Source: DASUBN01 sp036500225 | GTDB taxonomy: Bacteria > Pseudomonadota > Gammaproteobacteria > Natronospirales > REEB76 | Direction of reading: 5' to 3' | Assembly (NCBI GenBank): GCA_036500225.1 | Contig: DASYCJ010000118.1 | Span: 1 to 64,000 of the forward strand | Length of the DNA: 64,000 nucleotides | In this document: piece after piece, positions 55,980 through 63,410 of the stretch | Numbering within the stretch: the stretch's first letter is position 1 | Layout of the letters: every line of letters begins with the position of its first letter | Notes under the pieces: model-generated | Databases searched by the model: none | What the model was told of the DNA's origin: nothing | What the model saw: only the letters and a program-made list of their open reading frames with translations | Program-made: the position numbers and the translations under genes

Positions 55980-57251
55980 ATGATCGACCCGAAACTGCTC
56001 CGCAATGACCTGCCCGGCGCCGCCGCCGCCTTGAAGCGCCGCGGTTTCGTGCTGGATACCAATACCTACGGCAGGCTGGAAGATAGCCGCAAGGAGCTCC
56101 AGACCCGCATGGAGCAACTGCGCAATGAGCGTAATGCCCGGTCCAAGGAGATCGGCATGGCCAAGGGTAAGGGTCTGGATACGGCGCCGCTCATGGCTCA
56201 GGTGGGCGACCTGGGTTCCAAGTTAAAGGCTGCCGAGGAAGATTTTGCCAAAGTGGAAGCTGAGCTCGAATCCATGCAGCTCGGCCTGCCGAACCTGCTG
56301 CACGAGAGCGTGCCGGACGGTCCGGATGAGAACTCCAATGAGGAGATCCGTCGTTGGGGTGAGCCCAAAAAATTGGGTTTCAAACCCAAGGACCACGTGG
56401 ATCTGGGCGCTGCACGCGGATTGCTGGATGCAGAGATGGCCGCTAAACTCACCGGTACGCGCTTCACGGTATTGCACGGGCCTTTGGCACGGCTGCACCG
56501 GGCCCTCATCCAGTTCATGCTCGATCTGCACACCACCGAGCATGGCTATTCCGAAGTCTATGTCCCCTACATGGTGAACGCCGCCTCCATGCGCGGCACC
56601 GGCCAGTTGCCCAAGTTCGAAGAGGACCTGTTCCAGGTCTCGGGCGAGCATCGTTACTATCTGATCCCCACTGCCGAAGTGCCGGTGACCAACCAGGCGC
56701 GTGACGCCATCTTCGAAGCTGCGACGCTGCCGCGCCGCTATGCGGCGCACACACCGTGCTTCCGCGCCGAAGCTGGCGCGGCCGGCAAGGATACCCGGGG
56801 CATGATCCGCCAGCATCAATTCGAGAAGGTCGAGCTGGTGCAGATGGTGAAGCCCGCTGATTCCTTCCAAGCTTTGGAAGAACTCATCGGTCATGCCGAG
56901 AAGGTCTTGCAGAAACTTGAATTGCCGTACCGGGTCATGGCCCTCTGTGGAGGCGACATCGGCTTCGCTGCCGCCAAGACCTATGACCTGGAAGTCTGGC
57001 TCCCGAGCGAAGGCCGCTACCGGGAGATATCCTCCTGCAGCAACTGCACCGACTTCCAGGCCCGCCGCATGCAGGCCCGCTGGCGTAACCCCGAGACCGG
57101 CAAGCCCGAGTTGTTGCATACCTTGAACGGCTCCGGCGTGGCCGTGGGCCGCGCGCTCATCGCCATCATGGAGAATTTCCAGGATGAGCAGGGCAGGATC
57201 CATGTGCCCTTCGCCCTACATCCCTACATGGGCGGTATCTCGGTTATATAA
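55980..57251 (+). CDS. serS: Seryl-tRNA synthetase
   Basis: SerS charges tRNA-Ser. The 423-residue class II enzyme has an N-terminal coiled-coil arm for the long variable loop of tRNA-Ser (about 30-110), motif 2 FRAEAGAAGKDTRGMIRQHQ with FEKVE, and motif 3 LNGSGVAVGRALIAIMENFQ. A tRNA-Ser gene follows 94 bases after its stop, so enzyme and substrate RNA are neighbours. Confidence 0.98.
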   Translation: MIDPKLLRNDLPGAAAALKRRGFVLDTNTYGRLEDSRKELQTRMEQLRNERNARSKEIGMAKGKGLDTAPLMAQVGDLGSKLKAAEEDFAKVEAELESMQLGLPNLLHESVPDGPDENSNEEIRRWGEPKKLGFKPKDHVDLGAARGLLDAEMAAKLTGTRFTVLHGPLARLHRALIQFMLDLHTTEHGYSEVYVPYMVNAASMRGTGQLPKFEEDLFQVSGEHRYYLIPTAEVPVTNQARDAIFEAATLPRRYAAHTPCFRAEAGAAGKDTRGMIRQHQFEKVELVQMVKPADSFQALEELIGHAEKVLQKLELPYRVMALCGGDIGFAAAKTYDLEVWLPSEGRYREISSCSNCTDFQARRMQARWRNPETGKPELLHTLNGSGVAVGRALIAIMENFQDEQGRIHVPFALHPYMGGISVI

Positions 57252-57252
57252 T
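57247..57252 (+). promoter_or_regulatory. Putative -10 element for the tRNA-Ser transcript
   Basis: An exact TATAAT overlaps the serS stop codon and is followed by a GC-rich discriminator (GCTTGCGG), as at promoters of stable RNA genes. No good -35 is seen within serS. Confidence 0.4.
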
Positions 57253-57261
57253 GCTTGCGGT

Positions 57262-57330
57262 CGGAAAGGTGGCCGAGTGGGATAAGGCGAGACGCGACAG
57301 CGTCGAGCGTCTTGAAAACCACCTCCCGAT
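57262..57330 (+). pseudogene. tRNA-Ser-like remnant
   Basis: The sequence has a serine-tRNA D-arm (GGTGGCCGAGTGG, then ATAAGGC) and an anticodon-loop stretch CTTGAAAACC as in the intact gene 83 bases on. Between them is a small hairpin (GACGC-GACA-GCGTC), and the anticodon stem does not pair. No variable arm, T-arm or CCA follows. It looks like a rearranged, inactive copy of the neighbouring tRNA-Ser(UGA). Confidence 0.6.
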
Positions 57331-57344
57331 TGTATGTTGTATCT

Positions 57345-57434
57345 GGAGGGATGGCCGAGTGGTTTAAGGCACCGGTCTTGAAAACCGGCAAGGGCGTAAG
57401 TCCTTCGTGAGTTCGAATCTCACTCCCTCCGCCA
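57345..57434 (+). tRNA. tRNA-Ser(UGA)
   Basis: The acceptor stem GGAGGGA pairs with TCCCTCC, followed by discriminator G and encoded CCA. The D-arm GGCCGAGTGG, anticodon loop CTTGAAA (anticodon TGA) between CCGGT and ACCGG, a long variable arm and T-loop GTTCGAATC are all present. It reads UCA and UCG/UCU wobble codons for Ser. Confidence 0.97.
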
Positions 57435-57437
57435 ATT

Positions 57438-57476
57438 CAAACTAATAGACCTCCTAGATGGAGGTCTTTTTAGTTT
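57438..57476 (+). terminator. Intrinsic terminator of the tRNA-Ser transcript
   Basis: AGACCTCC and GGAGGTCT around a 5-base loop, followed by TTTTT; outer AAACTAA and TTAGTTT extend the stem. Confidence 0.92.
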
Positions 57477-57508
57477 GATGGAGTCGGACGGTCACCAAAT
57501 TCCCCCGA

Positions 57509-57524
57509 TGTGACCCACCTCACA
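57509..57524. promoter_or_regulatory. Exact CRP-type site upstream of the c-di-GMP gene pair
   Basis: TGTGA-CCCACC-TCACA matches all ten core bases of the CRP consensus. It lies about 190-206 bases before the chosen phosphodiesterase start, after the tRNA terminator and so in that gene's own promoter region. The regulator could be CRP, Vfr or a Clp-type homologue; none is encoded in the window. Confidence 0.6.
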
Positions 57525-57714
57525 CCGTGATTTGCGCGGTCCGCGCCGTGCCTGGGCCTCCGGTCCCCGTCGCGCTCTTTCACGACATAAAGCCCGTCTG
57601 TGGCAGGTTTTACTTTCGGGTCTTTCACATCTTCTGAATCGGGTCTTTACCCCATACCTGGCGTATCGCTTCCCCTATAGATTTGACGTCGTGTACAAGC
57701 GGTGGGCTGGGAAC

Positions 57715-59358
57715 ATGGACCGTTATACGAAAGTATTGCCCAAGTTGCGCGGTCTTACGCGAACTGTGCCAAGGACGGTGCTCGCTTACGCAGCGCTGGC
57801 GGGGATCGCCATCGCCCTCTCGGATGCGCTGACTCTCGCGCTGACCGCCGATTCCCATCGCATCGGTTATTTCCTCGCACTCAAAGGCGTCCTGGTGGCG
57901 GCAGCCACTGGCACCCTGATGTTCCTACTGCTGCGTCGCGATACCGACAGCCGTGAGCAGGCGCAGCGCGAGCTCTATATGGCGCGGCACGATCCCTCCA
58001 CGAAGTTGCTGGGCCGCGCCGAATGGATAAAGCGCGTCGACGCGACGCTCAGGGACCCACTGACGCGGCAGGAGCCGGCCGTGGTGCTGACGGTGATCAT
58101 CGATCGTTACGACTACCTGGTGCATCGTTTCGGTTCCAAGAGTCTGAACCTCTGGCTGGGTGTGTTCGGCCGTTACCTGCGCATGCTGGCCAAGGGCGAC
58201 GACCTAGTCGGTTGCGTGGGCCCAGGCGTATTCGTGCTGCACATGCAGGGCGTGGACTCGCGCCAACAAGCCCTAGAGATCGTGCAGCGCATGCTGGAGA
58301 GCGGAAAACGCACTTTCCTCATCCAGGGAGAGGCTATGACCCTGGATCTAAACATCGGCCTCTGCATCTATCCTGAGGATGGCTCCAACGCAGAAGACTT
58401 GCTGGCACGTGCCAATATCGCCATGCGTCGTGCCACCACAGAAGGCTTGAATCGCTCCTGCTGGTACAAGCCGGAGATCGCTGAACAGGTGGTGAGCCGC
58501 GTGAAACTGAAGAAGGACCTGGAGAAGGCCCTGGAGCGCCGCGAGCTGCAACTCTATTTCCAGCCGCGGGTCTGCCTCAAGAGCGGTGCCATCTGTGGTT
58601 GCGAGGCCTTGTTGCGCTGGCGCCATCCGCGCCGCGGGCTAGTGCTGCCATCAGCTTTTATCGGCATCGCCGAGGAGTCGGGGTTGATTGTGGATATCGG
58701 CCGCTGGGTGCTGGCCGAGAGCGTGGCCTTCCTGCGCGACTGGTCAGATGCGGGCCTGCCGTACATCAACGTCTCCGTGAACGTCTCCTATGCCCAGATC
58801 GCCAAGGGCGACTTCCTCCGGGACGTGAATGAGGCTCTGGGTCCGAACCTGCGCTACGCACGGTTCATCGAGCTTGAGCTCACCGAGAGCCTGGCCATGA
58901 GTGATCCGCAGCTGACCATGGATGTGCTGCAGGGTGTGAAGCACGCAGGCATGCGCGTGGCCTTGGATGACTTCGGCACCGGTTATTCGTCCCTGAGTTA
59001 TCTGCACCGTTTCCCCATCGATTGCCTCAAGGTCGACAGTTCGTTCATCACCGACCTCACCGAGAACAGTCATAGCCAGGAACTCATCAAGACCGTGATC
59101 GCCCTGGGTCACGGCCTGGGAGCCCAGGTGTGCGCCGAGGGCGTGGAGTCGCGCGCCCAGGTGCGCATGTTGACCGAATACGGTTGCGATGAAGGTCAAG
59201 GTTACTTCTATGGTCGGCCGGCCCCGGGTGAGCACCTGATCGGGCGGCTCCAGGAAAAGTGTCCAACGGTACGCATGGGCCGGGTAGGGCCGGCGTACCA
59301 GCCGCCGGTCGGGGCTGGCGGCGCTCTTGTGAAGGAGACGGCCCATGCAGGACCCTGA
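57715..59358 (+). CDS. Membrane c-di-GMP phosphodiesterase with degenerate GGDEF and intact EAL domain
   Basis: With the ATG at 57715 the protein has 547 residues; the frame is open 61 codons further upstream and a GTG at 57691 is possible. Two membrane helices (VLAYAALAGIAIALSDALTL; YFLALKGVLVAAATGTLMFL) precede a GGDEF fold whose signature is replaced by GCVGPGVFVL, so it cannot be a cyclase and may only bind GTP. The EAL domain has Glu297 in CEALLRWRHP, Asn in INVSVNVSYAQ, Glu in ELELTESLAM, Asp418-Asp419 in ALDDFGTGYSSLSYL, Lys in CLKVDSSFI and VCAEGVES: all residues for hydrolysis. The next gene overlaps its end by 14 bases and encodes the opposite activity. Confidence 0.92.
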   Translation: MDRYTKVLPKLRGLTRTVPRTVLAYAALAGIAIALSDALTLALTADSHRIGYFLALKGVLVAAATGTLMFLLLRRDTDSREQAQRELYMARHDPSTKLLGRAEWIKRVDATLRDPLTRQEPAVVLTVIIDRYDYLVHRFGSKSLNLWLGVFGRYLRMLAKGDDLVGCVGPGVFVLHMQGVDSRQQALEIVQRMLESGKRTFLIQGEAMTLDLNIGLCIYPEDGSNAEDLLARANIAMRRATTEGLNRSCWYKPEIAEQVVSRVKLKKDLEKALERRELQLYFQPRVCLKSGAICGCEALLRWRHPRRGLVLPSAFIGIAEESGLIVDIGRWVLAESVAFLRDWSDAGLPYINVSVNVSYAQIAKGDFLRDVNEALGPNLRYARFIELELTESLAMSDPQLTMDVLQGVKHAGMRVALDDFGTGYSSLSYLHRFPIDCLKVDSSFITDLTENSHSQELIKTVIALGHGLGAQVCAEGVESRAQVRMLTEYGCDEGQGYFYGRPAPGEHLIGRLQEKCPTVRMGRVGPAYQPPVGAGGALVKETAHAGP

Positions 59359-60436
59359 CATGCATGTAGAGTCTCTCCCTGTCGAGCCGCGTACCGGCAC
59401 GCGCGTCGGCCGTGAGCGGCTGCTGGAAGTGGTCACCAGCATCGGCAAGGTCATGACCGTGTCCGGCAGTCTGCAGGCCGTCATGGACGTGGTGGCAGAG
59501 GAATGCGCGCGGCTCACGCGTGCCGATGGTGCCACCATCTTCATGGTGGAGAACCAGCGTCTCACCGCCAAAGCAGCGGTGGGTATCCTCGGGTTCGCCC
59601 TCCTGGAGATGCCCTTGGGCGGCGGGCCGCATGGGCACGCGGTCAAGCTCAAGCGGGCGGTGCGCAGCAGCGATGCGCAACAGGAGGACCAGACCCTGCG
59701 CCGTGTCTCTTCGCGTAGCGGCAGCCGGTCATCCGTCAGCGCGCCATTCTTCTTCGGCCACGAAGCGGCCATCGCGGGGATCCTGCACATGGCTTCCCTG
59801 CAGCCGGATGCGTTCAGCGCCGAGGACGAGGATGTCAGTCAGATGTTCGCCGACATCGTCGCCTCGGCCATCCAGAATGCCCGCCAGTACGACCAGGCGG
59901 TACGCGAGAGCCGCGAGGATGCCCTGACCGGCCTCTTGAACCGGCGTGCCTTCGAAGAGCATGCGCGCATGCTCAAGAAGGAGCAGGTGCACCATGATAA
60001 GCCTTATAGCCTGATCCTCTTCGACGTGGACAACCTCAAGACCATCAACGATGAGCATGGCCATCCGGCGGGAGACGAAGCCATCCGCATGGTAGCCACC
60101 GCCGCGCGGATGCGGGTACGCAAGTCCGACATCGTGTATCGCTTGGGCGGCGATGAGTTCGCAGTCCTACTGCCCCAGACGGGGCTCGAGGCTGCCCTCG
60201 AGATAGCCAAACGCGTCGAGTCGGCAGCGACGGAGCAGTCCCTGCACGGTCATGCCCTATCGATCTCCAGTGGTAGTTGTGAGGCAGAACCCCACGAGAG
60301 TGTGCCCTTGTTGCTCACCCGTACAGATCAGCTGATGTATCTGGCCAAGCGCCTGCGCCATGGAGCGCCCATCGCTCCCCAGGCTCTAGGCCTGATGCAG
60401 AGCCAGGAATCGCCGCGCCCCAGCGCCGCTCCATAG
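59345..60436 (+). CDS. GAF-domain diguanylate cyclase
   Basis: The 363-residue cytoplasmic protein has a GAF domain (about residues 35-180; ADGATIFMVENQRLTAKAAV, SVSAPFFFGHEAAIAGILHM) and a GGDEF domain. The active site GGDEF is intact at 268-272, and a product-inhibition site RKSD lies at 259-262, five residues before it, so it should make c-di-GMP with feedback control. AAGGAG lies 7 bases before the ATG, inside the phosphodiesterase gene, so synthesis and breakdown enzymes are made from one coupled message. It ends before a hairpin. Confidence 0.95.
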   Translation: MQDPDMHVESLPVEPRTGTRVGRERLLEVVTSIGKVMTVSGSLQAVMDVVAEECARLTRADGATIFMVENQRLTAKAAVGILGFALLEMPLGGGPHGHAVKLKRAVRSSDAQQEDQTLRRVSSRSGSRSSVSAPFFFGHEAAIAGILHMASLQPDAFSAEDEDVSQMFADIVASAIQNARQYDQAVRESREDALTGLLNRRAFEEHARMLKKEQVHHDKPYSLILFDVDNLKTINDEHGHPAGDEAIRMVATAARMRVRKSDIVYRLGGDEFAVLLPQTGLEAALEIAKRVESAATEQSLHGHALSISSGSCEAEPHESVPLLLTRTDQLMYLAKRLRHGAPIAPQALGLMQSQESPRPSAAP

Positions 60437-60473
60437 CTGTAGCCTGACAGGCTGGCCAGTTTTCCGGGATTGA

Positions 60474-60496
60474 CGCGCCCTCATCATGAGGGCGCG
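60474..60496. repeat. Perfect 11-bp inverted repeat between convergent genes
   Basis: CGCGCCCTCAT and its complement flank one base, between the diguanylate cyclase and the CelD-like gene. No T run follows, so if it ends transcription it is not a classic intrinsic terminator. Confidence 0.5.
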
Positions 60497-60510
60497 CTGC
60501 TTTAGCGGGC

Positions 60511-61671
60511 TTATTGCCGGTGATCGGGGAGTGGCAATCCCAGCCGTTCGCACAGGCGGTTCGCGACCGGCCGGCTGTAGATGAACGCCGCCCAAGCGAG
60601 CTGCCCCGCCACCGTCGGTGCAAAGGCTTCCAGTCGTTTGTACTCGTGGGATTCGCTGGCCCACGAGAGTTTATAAGGGTCCGCATCACCGTTGAGTTCG
60701 ATCCGGCGGACACCGCTCTCGAAACAGTCACGGAACATGGCGTGCATGAGTAGTTTTCCGGGAGAATACCGACCATATGCGGGGTCATAGCCGGCCTTGA
60801 GCAGGTGGCAGATGCCGTGCTGCTGCAGCGCGAAGCACATGGCCAGCGGCCGGCGGTCCACGCGTAACGTGTATAGGCGCAGCGCTCCCGCGTCGGCCGC
60901 CCACCGGCCGATCGCCGTATAGAAGCGTTGCGTGCGCGGATCGGATTGGATGGCAGTGCCGGCAGCGCCTTTCCATCCAGAAGCCTCCACCACGAAGGCC
61001 TCACGCATGCGCTCATCGAGGCCCTCGCTGCTGCGGATCACGTCGACTGCGACCTTGCCCTCGCGTGCCAGGCTCTTCCCGGATTTGCGCAGGTCTCGCA
61101 GCAGGTTGTGACTGAGCCTGCGTTCATAGTCGTCCCAGCTGCCTTGCACATCCAGATAGAGTGACCGGGTGAACGGCCGGACCACGGCACGGTAGCCTGC
61201 GTCCTCTGCGGCCAGGCACATCGCTTCCAGGCTCTGTCCATCCGGGTCGAGGGAAGTGATGGAGACATGGGTGGGGCCGTCGTCGAACAGCCCTACGGCC
61301 AGGGCCGCCGCGGCTTCACGGCCCTCGGCAAGCAATCCGAAACTGGGTGAGTGGTAGTTGGCCGGGGATTCCAGGAGTTTCTGGCGGCGTGCGATCGGCA
61401 ACATACCCACTAGCCGGCCCCCGCGACGCAGGACGCGCAGCTCCGGCTCCCCATGGCCGAAAGCCCGCCACCATGCCTGAGCCCAGCCGGGCTGCAGATA
61501 GGGTTCGGCCGTAAGACGGTGAGCGAGGTGTTCCCACTCCGAGACCAGCGAAGGGAGCGCGGGGTGACAGGGCTGTATGGAGTGGAGGAAAGGGGCGTCG
61601 AGCCGTGGGGCATCGGACATCTGTATGCCTGACGGCGTGTCGCGCTGTGCGCTTAGGATGTCTTGGTTCAT
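60511..61671 (-). CDS. CelD/FemAB-like GNAT acyltransferase
   Basis: The start at 61671 (MNQDILSAQRDTPSGIQMSD) is set by GAGGAG 6 bases upstream, giving 386 residues. Family features: YLQPGWAQAWWRAFGHGEPE, LRVLRRGGRLVGMLPIARRQ, DDYERRLSHNLLRDLRKSGK, and the C-terminal GNAT half with LRLYTLRVDRRPLAMCFALQ, AYGRYSPGKLLMHAMFRDCF and RIELNGDADPYKLSWASESH. Such proteins (Acetyltransf_6, CelD/BcsL type) occur in cellulose and other exopolysaccharide clusters; the acyl group and acceptor are unknown. It is divergent from the SRPBCC gene. Confidence 0.88.
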   Translation of the reverse strand: MNQDILSAQRDTPSGIQMSDAPRLDAPFLHSIQPCHPALPSLVSEWEHLAHRLTAEPYLQPGWAQAWWRAFGHGEPELRVLRRGGRLVGMLPIARRQKLLESPANYHSPSFGLLAEGREAAAALAVGLFDDGPTHVSITSLDPDGQSLEAMCLAAEDAGYRAVVRPFTRSLYLDVQGSWDDYERRLSHNLLRDLRKSGKSLAREGKVAVDVIRSSEGLDERMREAFVVEASGWKGAAGTAIQSDPRTQRFYTAIGRWAADAGALRLYTLRVDRRPLAMCFALQQHGICHLLKAGYDPAYGRYSPGKLLMHAMFRDCFESGVRRIELNGDADPYKLSWASESHEYKRLEAFAPTVAGQLAWAAFIYSRPVANRLCERLGLPLPDHRQ

Positions 61672-61983
61672 CGCCCGCTCCTCGGACGGTGAAGCCGTCC
61701 GGCAGAGACACCTTAATTCAGTCATAGCCACGACCGAATAGGGTGAATCCTGCATTCAAGGGGCGCGGTCACCCCTGAAATACACCGTTTTCCACCCCGT
61801 CCGGCTCTCAATGAATTCCTGCGGACCTTTCAAGTGAATACCCGATGGATAGGGCAGGTCGGGTCTGCGACGCTTCTTCACCTTCATCTCTCGGCCTGCC
61901 TCCAGCTGTAGGCCTGAGTCCCGAAAGGGACGCATTCAAGATCAGACCATCGGATAGGCCTTCCCACTGAAAGGAGTCAGACC
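61672..61983. other. Divergent intergenic region with potential RNA stems
   Basis: No gene is seen in these 312 bases. The right half holds a GTCCC-GAAA-GGGAC hairpin at about 61917-61930 and a GGCCT...AGGCC stem just before it, both in the leader of the SRPBCC gene. AAAGGAG precedes that gene's ATG. No known riboswitch core or clear promoter pair was recognised. Confidence 0.4.
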
Positions 61984-62544
61984 ATGACCAACCTGGGACT
62001 AATCGACGACAACCATCTGCTCAGCTTCACCTGCACCCTGCCAGCCGGTATCGAGCGCACCTGGTTCTACCTCACTCAGCCGGAGGGGCTGCGCGCGTGG
62101 CTTGCGGATGGCAGCCTAGAGTCGCGTCTTCACGGCAACGTCAGATTGCGTTTCCAGAGCGGCGAGGCCCTGGTGCGCTCGAACTGCGGGACCTTGATCC
62201 GCGGCAACATCGTCCGCTACGAAGCCTTCCGCACGCTGGCGTATTCCTGGATAGATGCCTCCCGCGAGACGAATGTCACGAGCGGCATCTATGCGCATTC
62301 GCCCGACAGCAGCGTCTGCTTCGAGCTCGCTGGCCGCGGGAAAAGCACCTGGATGTCCTTGATCCATTCCGGTCTACCCACACACGTGGTATCCAGAGTC
62401 GGCTCAGGATGGCATGCGCATCTCAACCTCCTAATCGCGGCCATGCGCGATGCCGAAGCGGTGTCCGTATCCGCGCCTTTCGCTGGTCTCTCGCCACGTT
62501 ATGACCGCCAGGCCGGCATGTTGCACATGGATTCGCCAGCGTGA
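61984..62544 (+). CDS. SRPBCC (AHSA1-like) domain protein
   Basis: The 186-residue cytoplasmic protein has the START/AHSA1-type fold pattern: PAGIERTWFYLTQPEGLRAW near the N-terminus, RLHGNVRLRFQSGEAL, RGNIVRYEAFRTLAYSWIDA, TWMSLIHSGL and the closing helix GSGWHAHLNLLIAAMRDAEA. Members bind hydrophobic ligands or act as co-chaperones; no ligand can be named. It stands between a CelD-like gene and a NusG-like gene, an unusual place for this fold. The next 250 bases to 62797 hold no supported gene. Confidence 0.82.
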   Translation: MTNLGLIDDNHLLSFTCTLPAGIERTWFYLTQPEGLRAWLADGSLESRLHGNVRLRFQSGEALVRSNCGTLIRGNIVRYEAFRTLAYSWIDASRETNVTSGIYAHSPDSSVCFELAGRGKSTWMSLIHSGLPTHVVSRVGSGWHAHLNLLIAAMRDAEAVSVSAPFAGLSPRYDRQAGMLHMDSPA

Positions 62545-62797
62545 ATGCATCTGTTCGAGAGCACGACGTGAATCGCACTATCAGCCGGTCGAGTGATTCT
62601 CCCGCGCCAAAAGGGGTGTTTCCCCGATTGGCTGGCTACGCGATAAATGGGGTAATGGCCCCCACAAGAAATGTCGAACTCACGAGAGCACCGAGGGCCG
62701 ACGGAACGCGCCCCGGAGACGCAGATGAGCGTCATGGCAAGACAGCACGTTGGGATGACTCTATGGTTCTCATGACGGGAACCGAAGGGGCGAAGCT

Positions 62798-63370
62798 TTG
62801 CCGCGTTACAACGACGAGAGATTCATGGATGCATCGGCGCAGGAAGAGAGCCTTCATCTCCCCGGCGACGCACAGCATTGGCATGTGCTCTGGACAAAGA
62901 GCAACTGCGAGCAGGCTGTATACGAGCAGCTTGCTGGCGGCGGTTTCGAAGTATTACTCCCGACGGTGGACCGATGGTCTCGGCGCAAGCATACGCGTTG
63001 CCTATATAAGGCTCCGCTCTTCCCCGGATACCTGTTCGTACGCCATGCGATGGATAAAGCAGGGTACATAGAGATCAGCAAGGCCCGCGGCCTGGTCCGG
63101 ATACTCGGTGAACGCTGGGACAAGCTGGCGACGGTGCCGGAGGATGAGATAGAGGCGATCCGCAGGGTGAACCTGTCCGATCTGCCCCGCATGCCGCACC
63201 CCTATCTCAAGATAGGCCAGACGGTACGGATCATCAGCGGCCCCCTGGCGAACGTGCAGGGCGTGTTCGTCCGTGAGGAATCGAAACGCGGCCTGCTGGT
63301 GCTCTCGATCGAGTTGCTGCGCCGGAGCCTGGCAGTCGAAGTGGACTGCACACTGGTCGCGGCTATTTGA
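62798..63370 (+). CDS. NusG/RfaH-like transcription antitermination factor
   Basis: The 190-residue protein has a NusG N-terminal domain (WHVLWTKSNCEQAVYEQLAG, VLLPTVDRW, APLFPGYLFVRHAMDKAGYI, ARGLVRILG) and a C-terminal KOW domain (LKIGQTVRIISGPLANVQGV). Specialised NusG paralogues such as RfaH, LoaP and UpxY promote full-length transcription of long polysaccharide operons and often head them. The TTG at 62798 with AAGGGG 6 bases upstream is chosen; the ATG at 62825 is the alternative. A barrel gene follows after 40 bases. Confidence 0.92.
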   Translation: MPRYNDERFMDASAQEESLHLPGDAQHWHVLWTKSNCEQAVYEQLAGGGFEVLLPTVDRWSRRKHTRCLYKAPLFPGYLFVRHAMDKAGYIEISKARGLVRILGERWDKLATVPEDEIEAIRRVNLSDLPRMPHPYLKIGQTVRIISGPLANVQGVFVREESKRGLLVLSIELLRRSLAVEVDCTLVAAI

Positions 63371-63371
63371 A

Positions 63372-63388
63372 GCACGGCTTTGCCGTGC
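63372..63388 (+). other. Stem-loop between the NusG-like gene and the barrel gene
   Basis: GCACGGC-TTT-GCCGTGC forms a perfect 7-bp stem with a 3-base loop just after the NusG-like stop and lacks a T run. It may be a pause or attenuation site. Confidence 0.45.
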
Positions 63389-63410
63389 GCATAACCTAAG
63401 GATGGGTCAC

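Noticed and set aside
61900..61960. c-di-GMP riboswitch in the SRPBCC leader
   Set aside because: A GAAA-capped hairpin and GGGACGCA are present but the conserved GEMM core and second stem were not found.
62541..63071. 176-codon plus-strand frame starting before the NusG-like gene
   Set aside because: Its second half overlaps the NusG-like gene in another frame and its first half has no protein-like features, so it is taken as chance.
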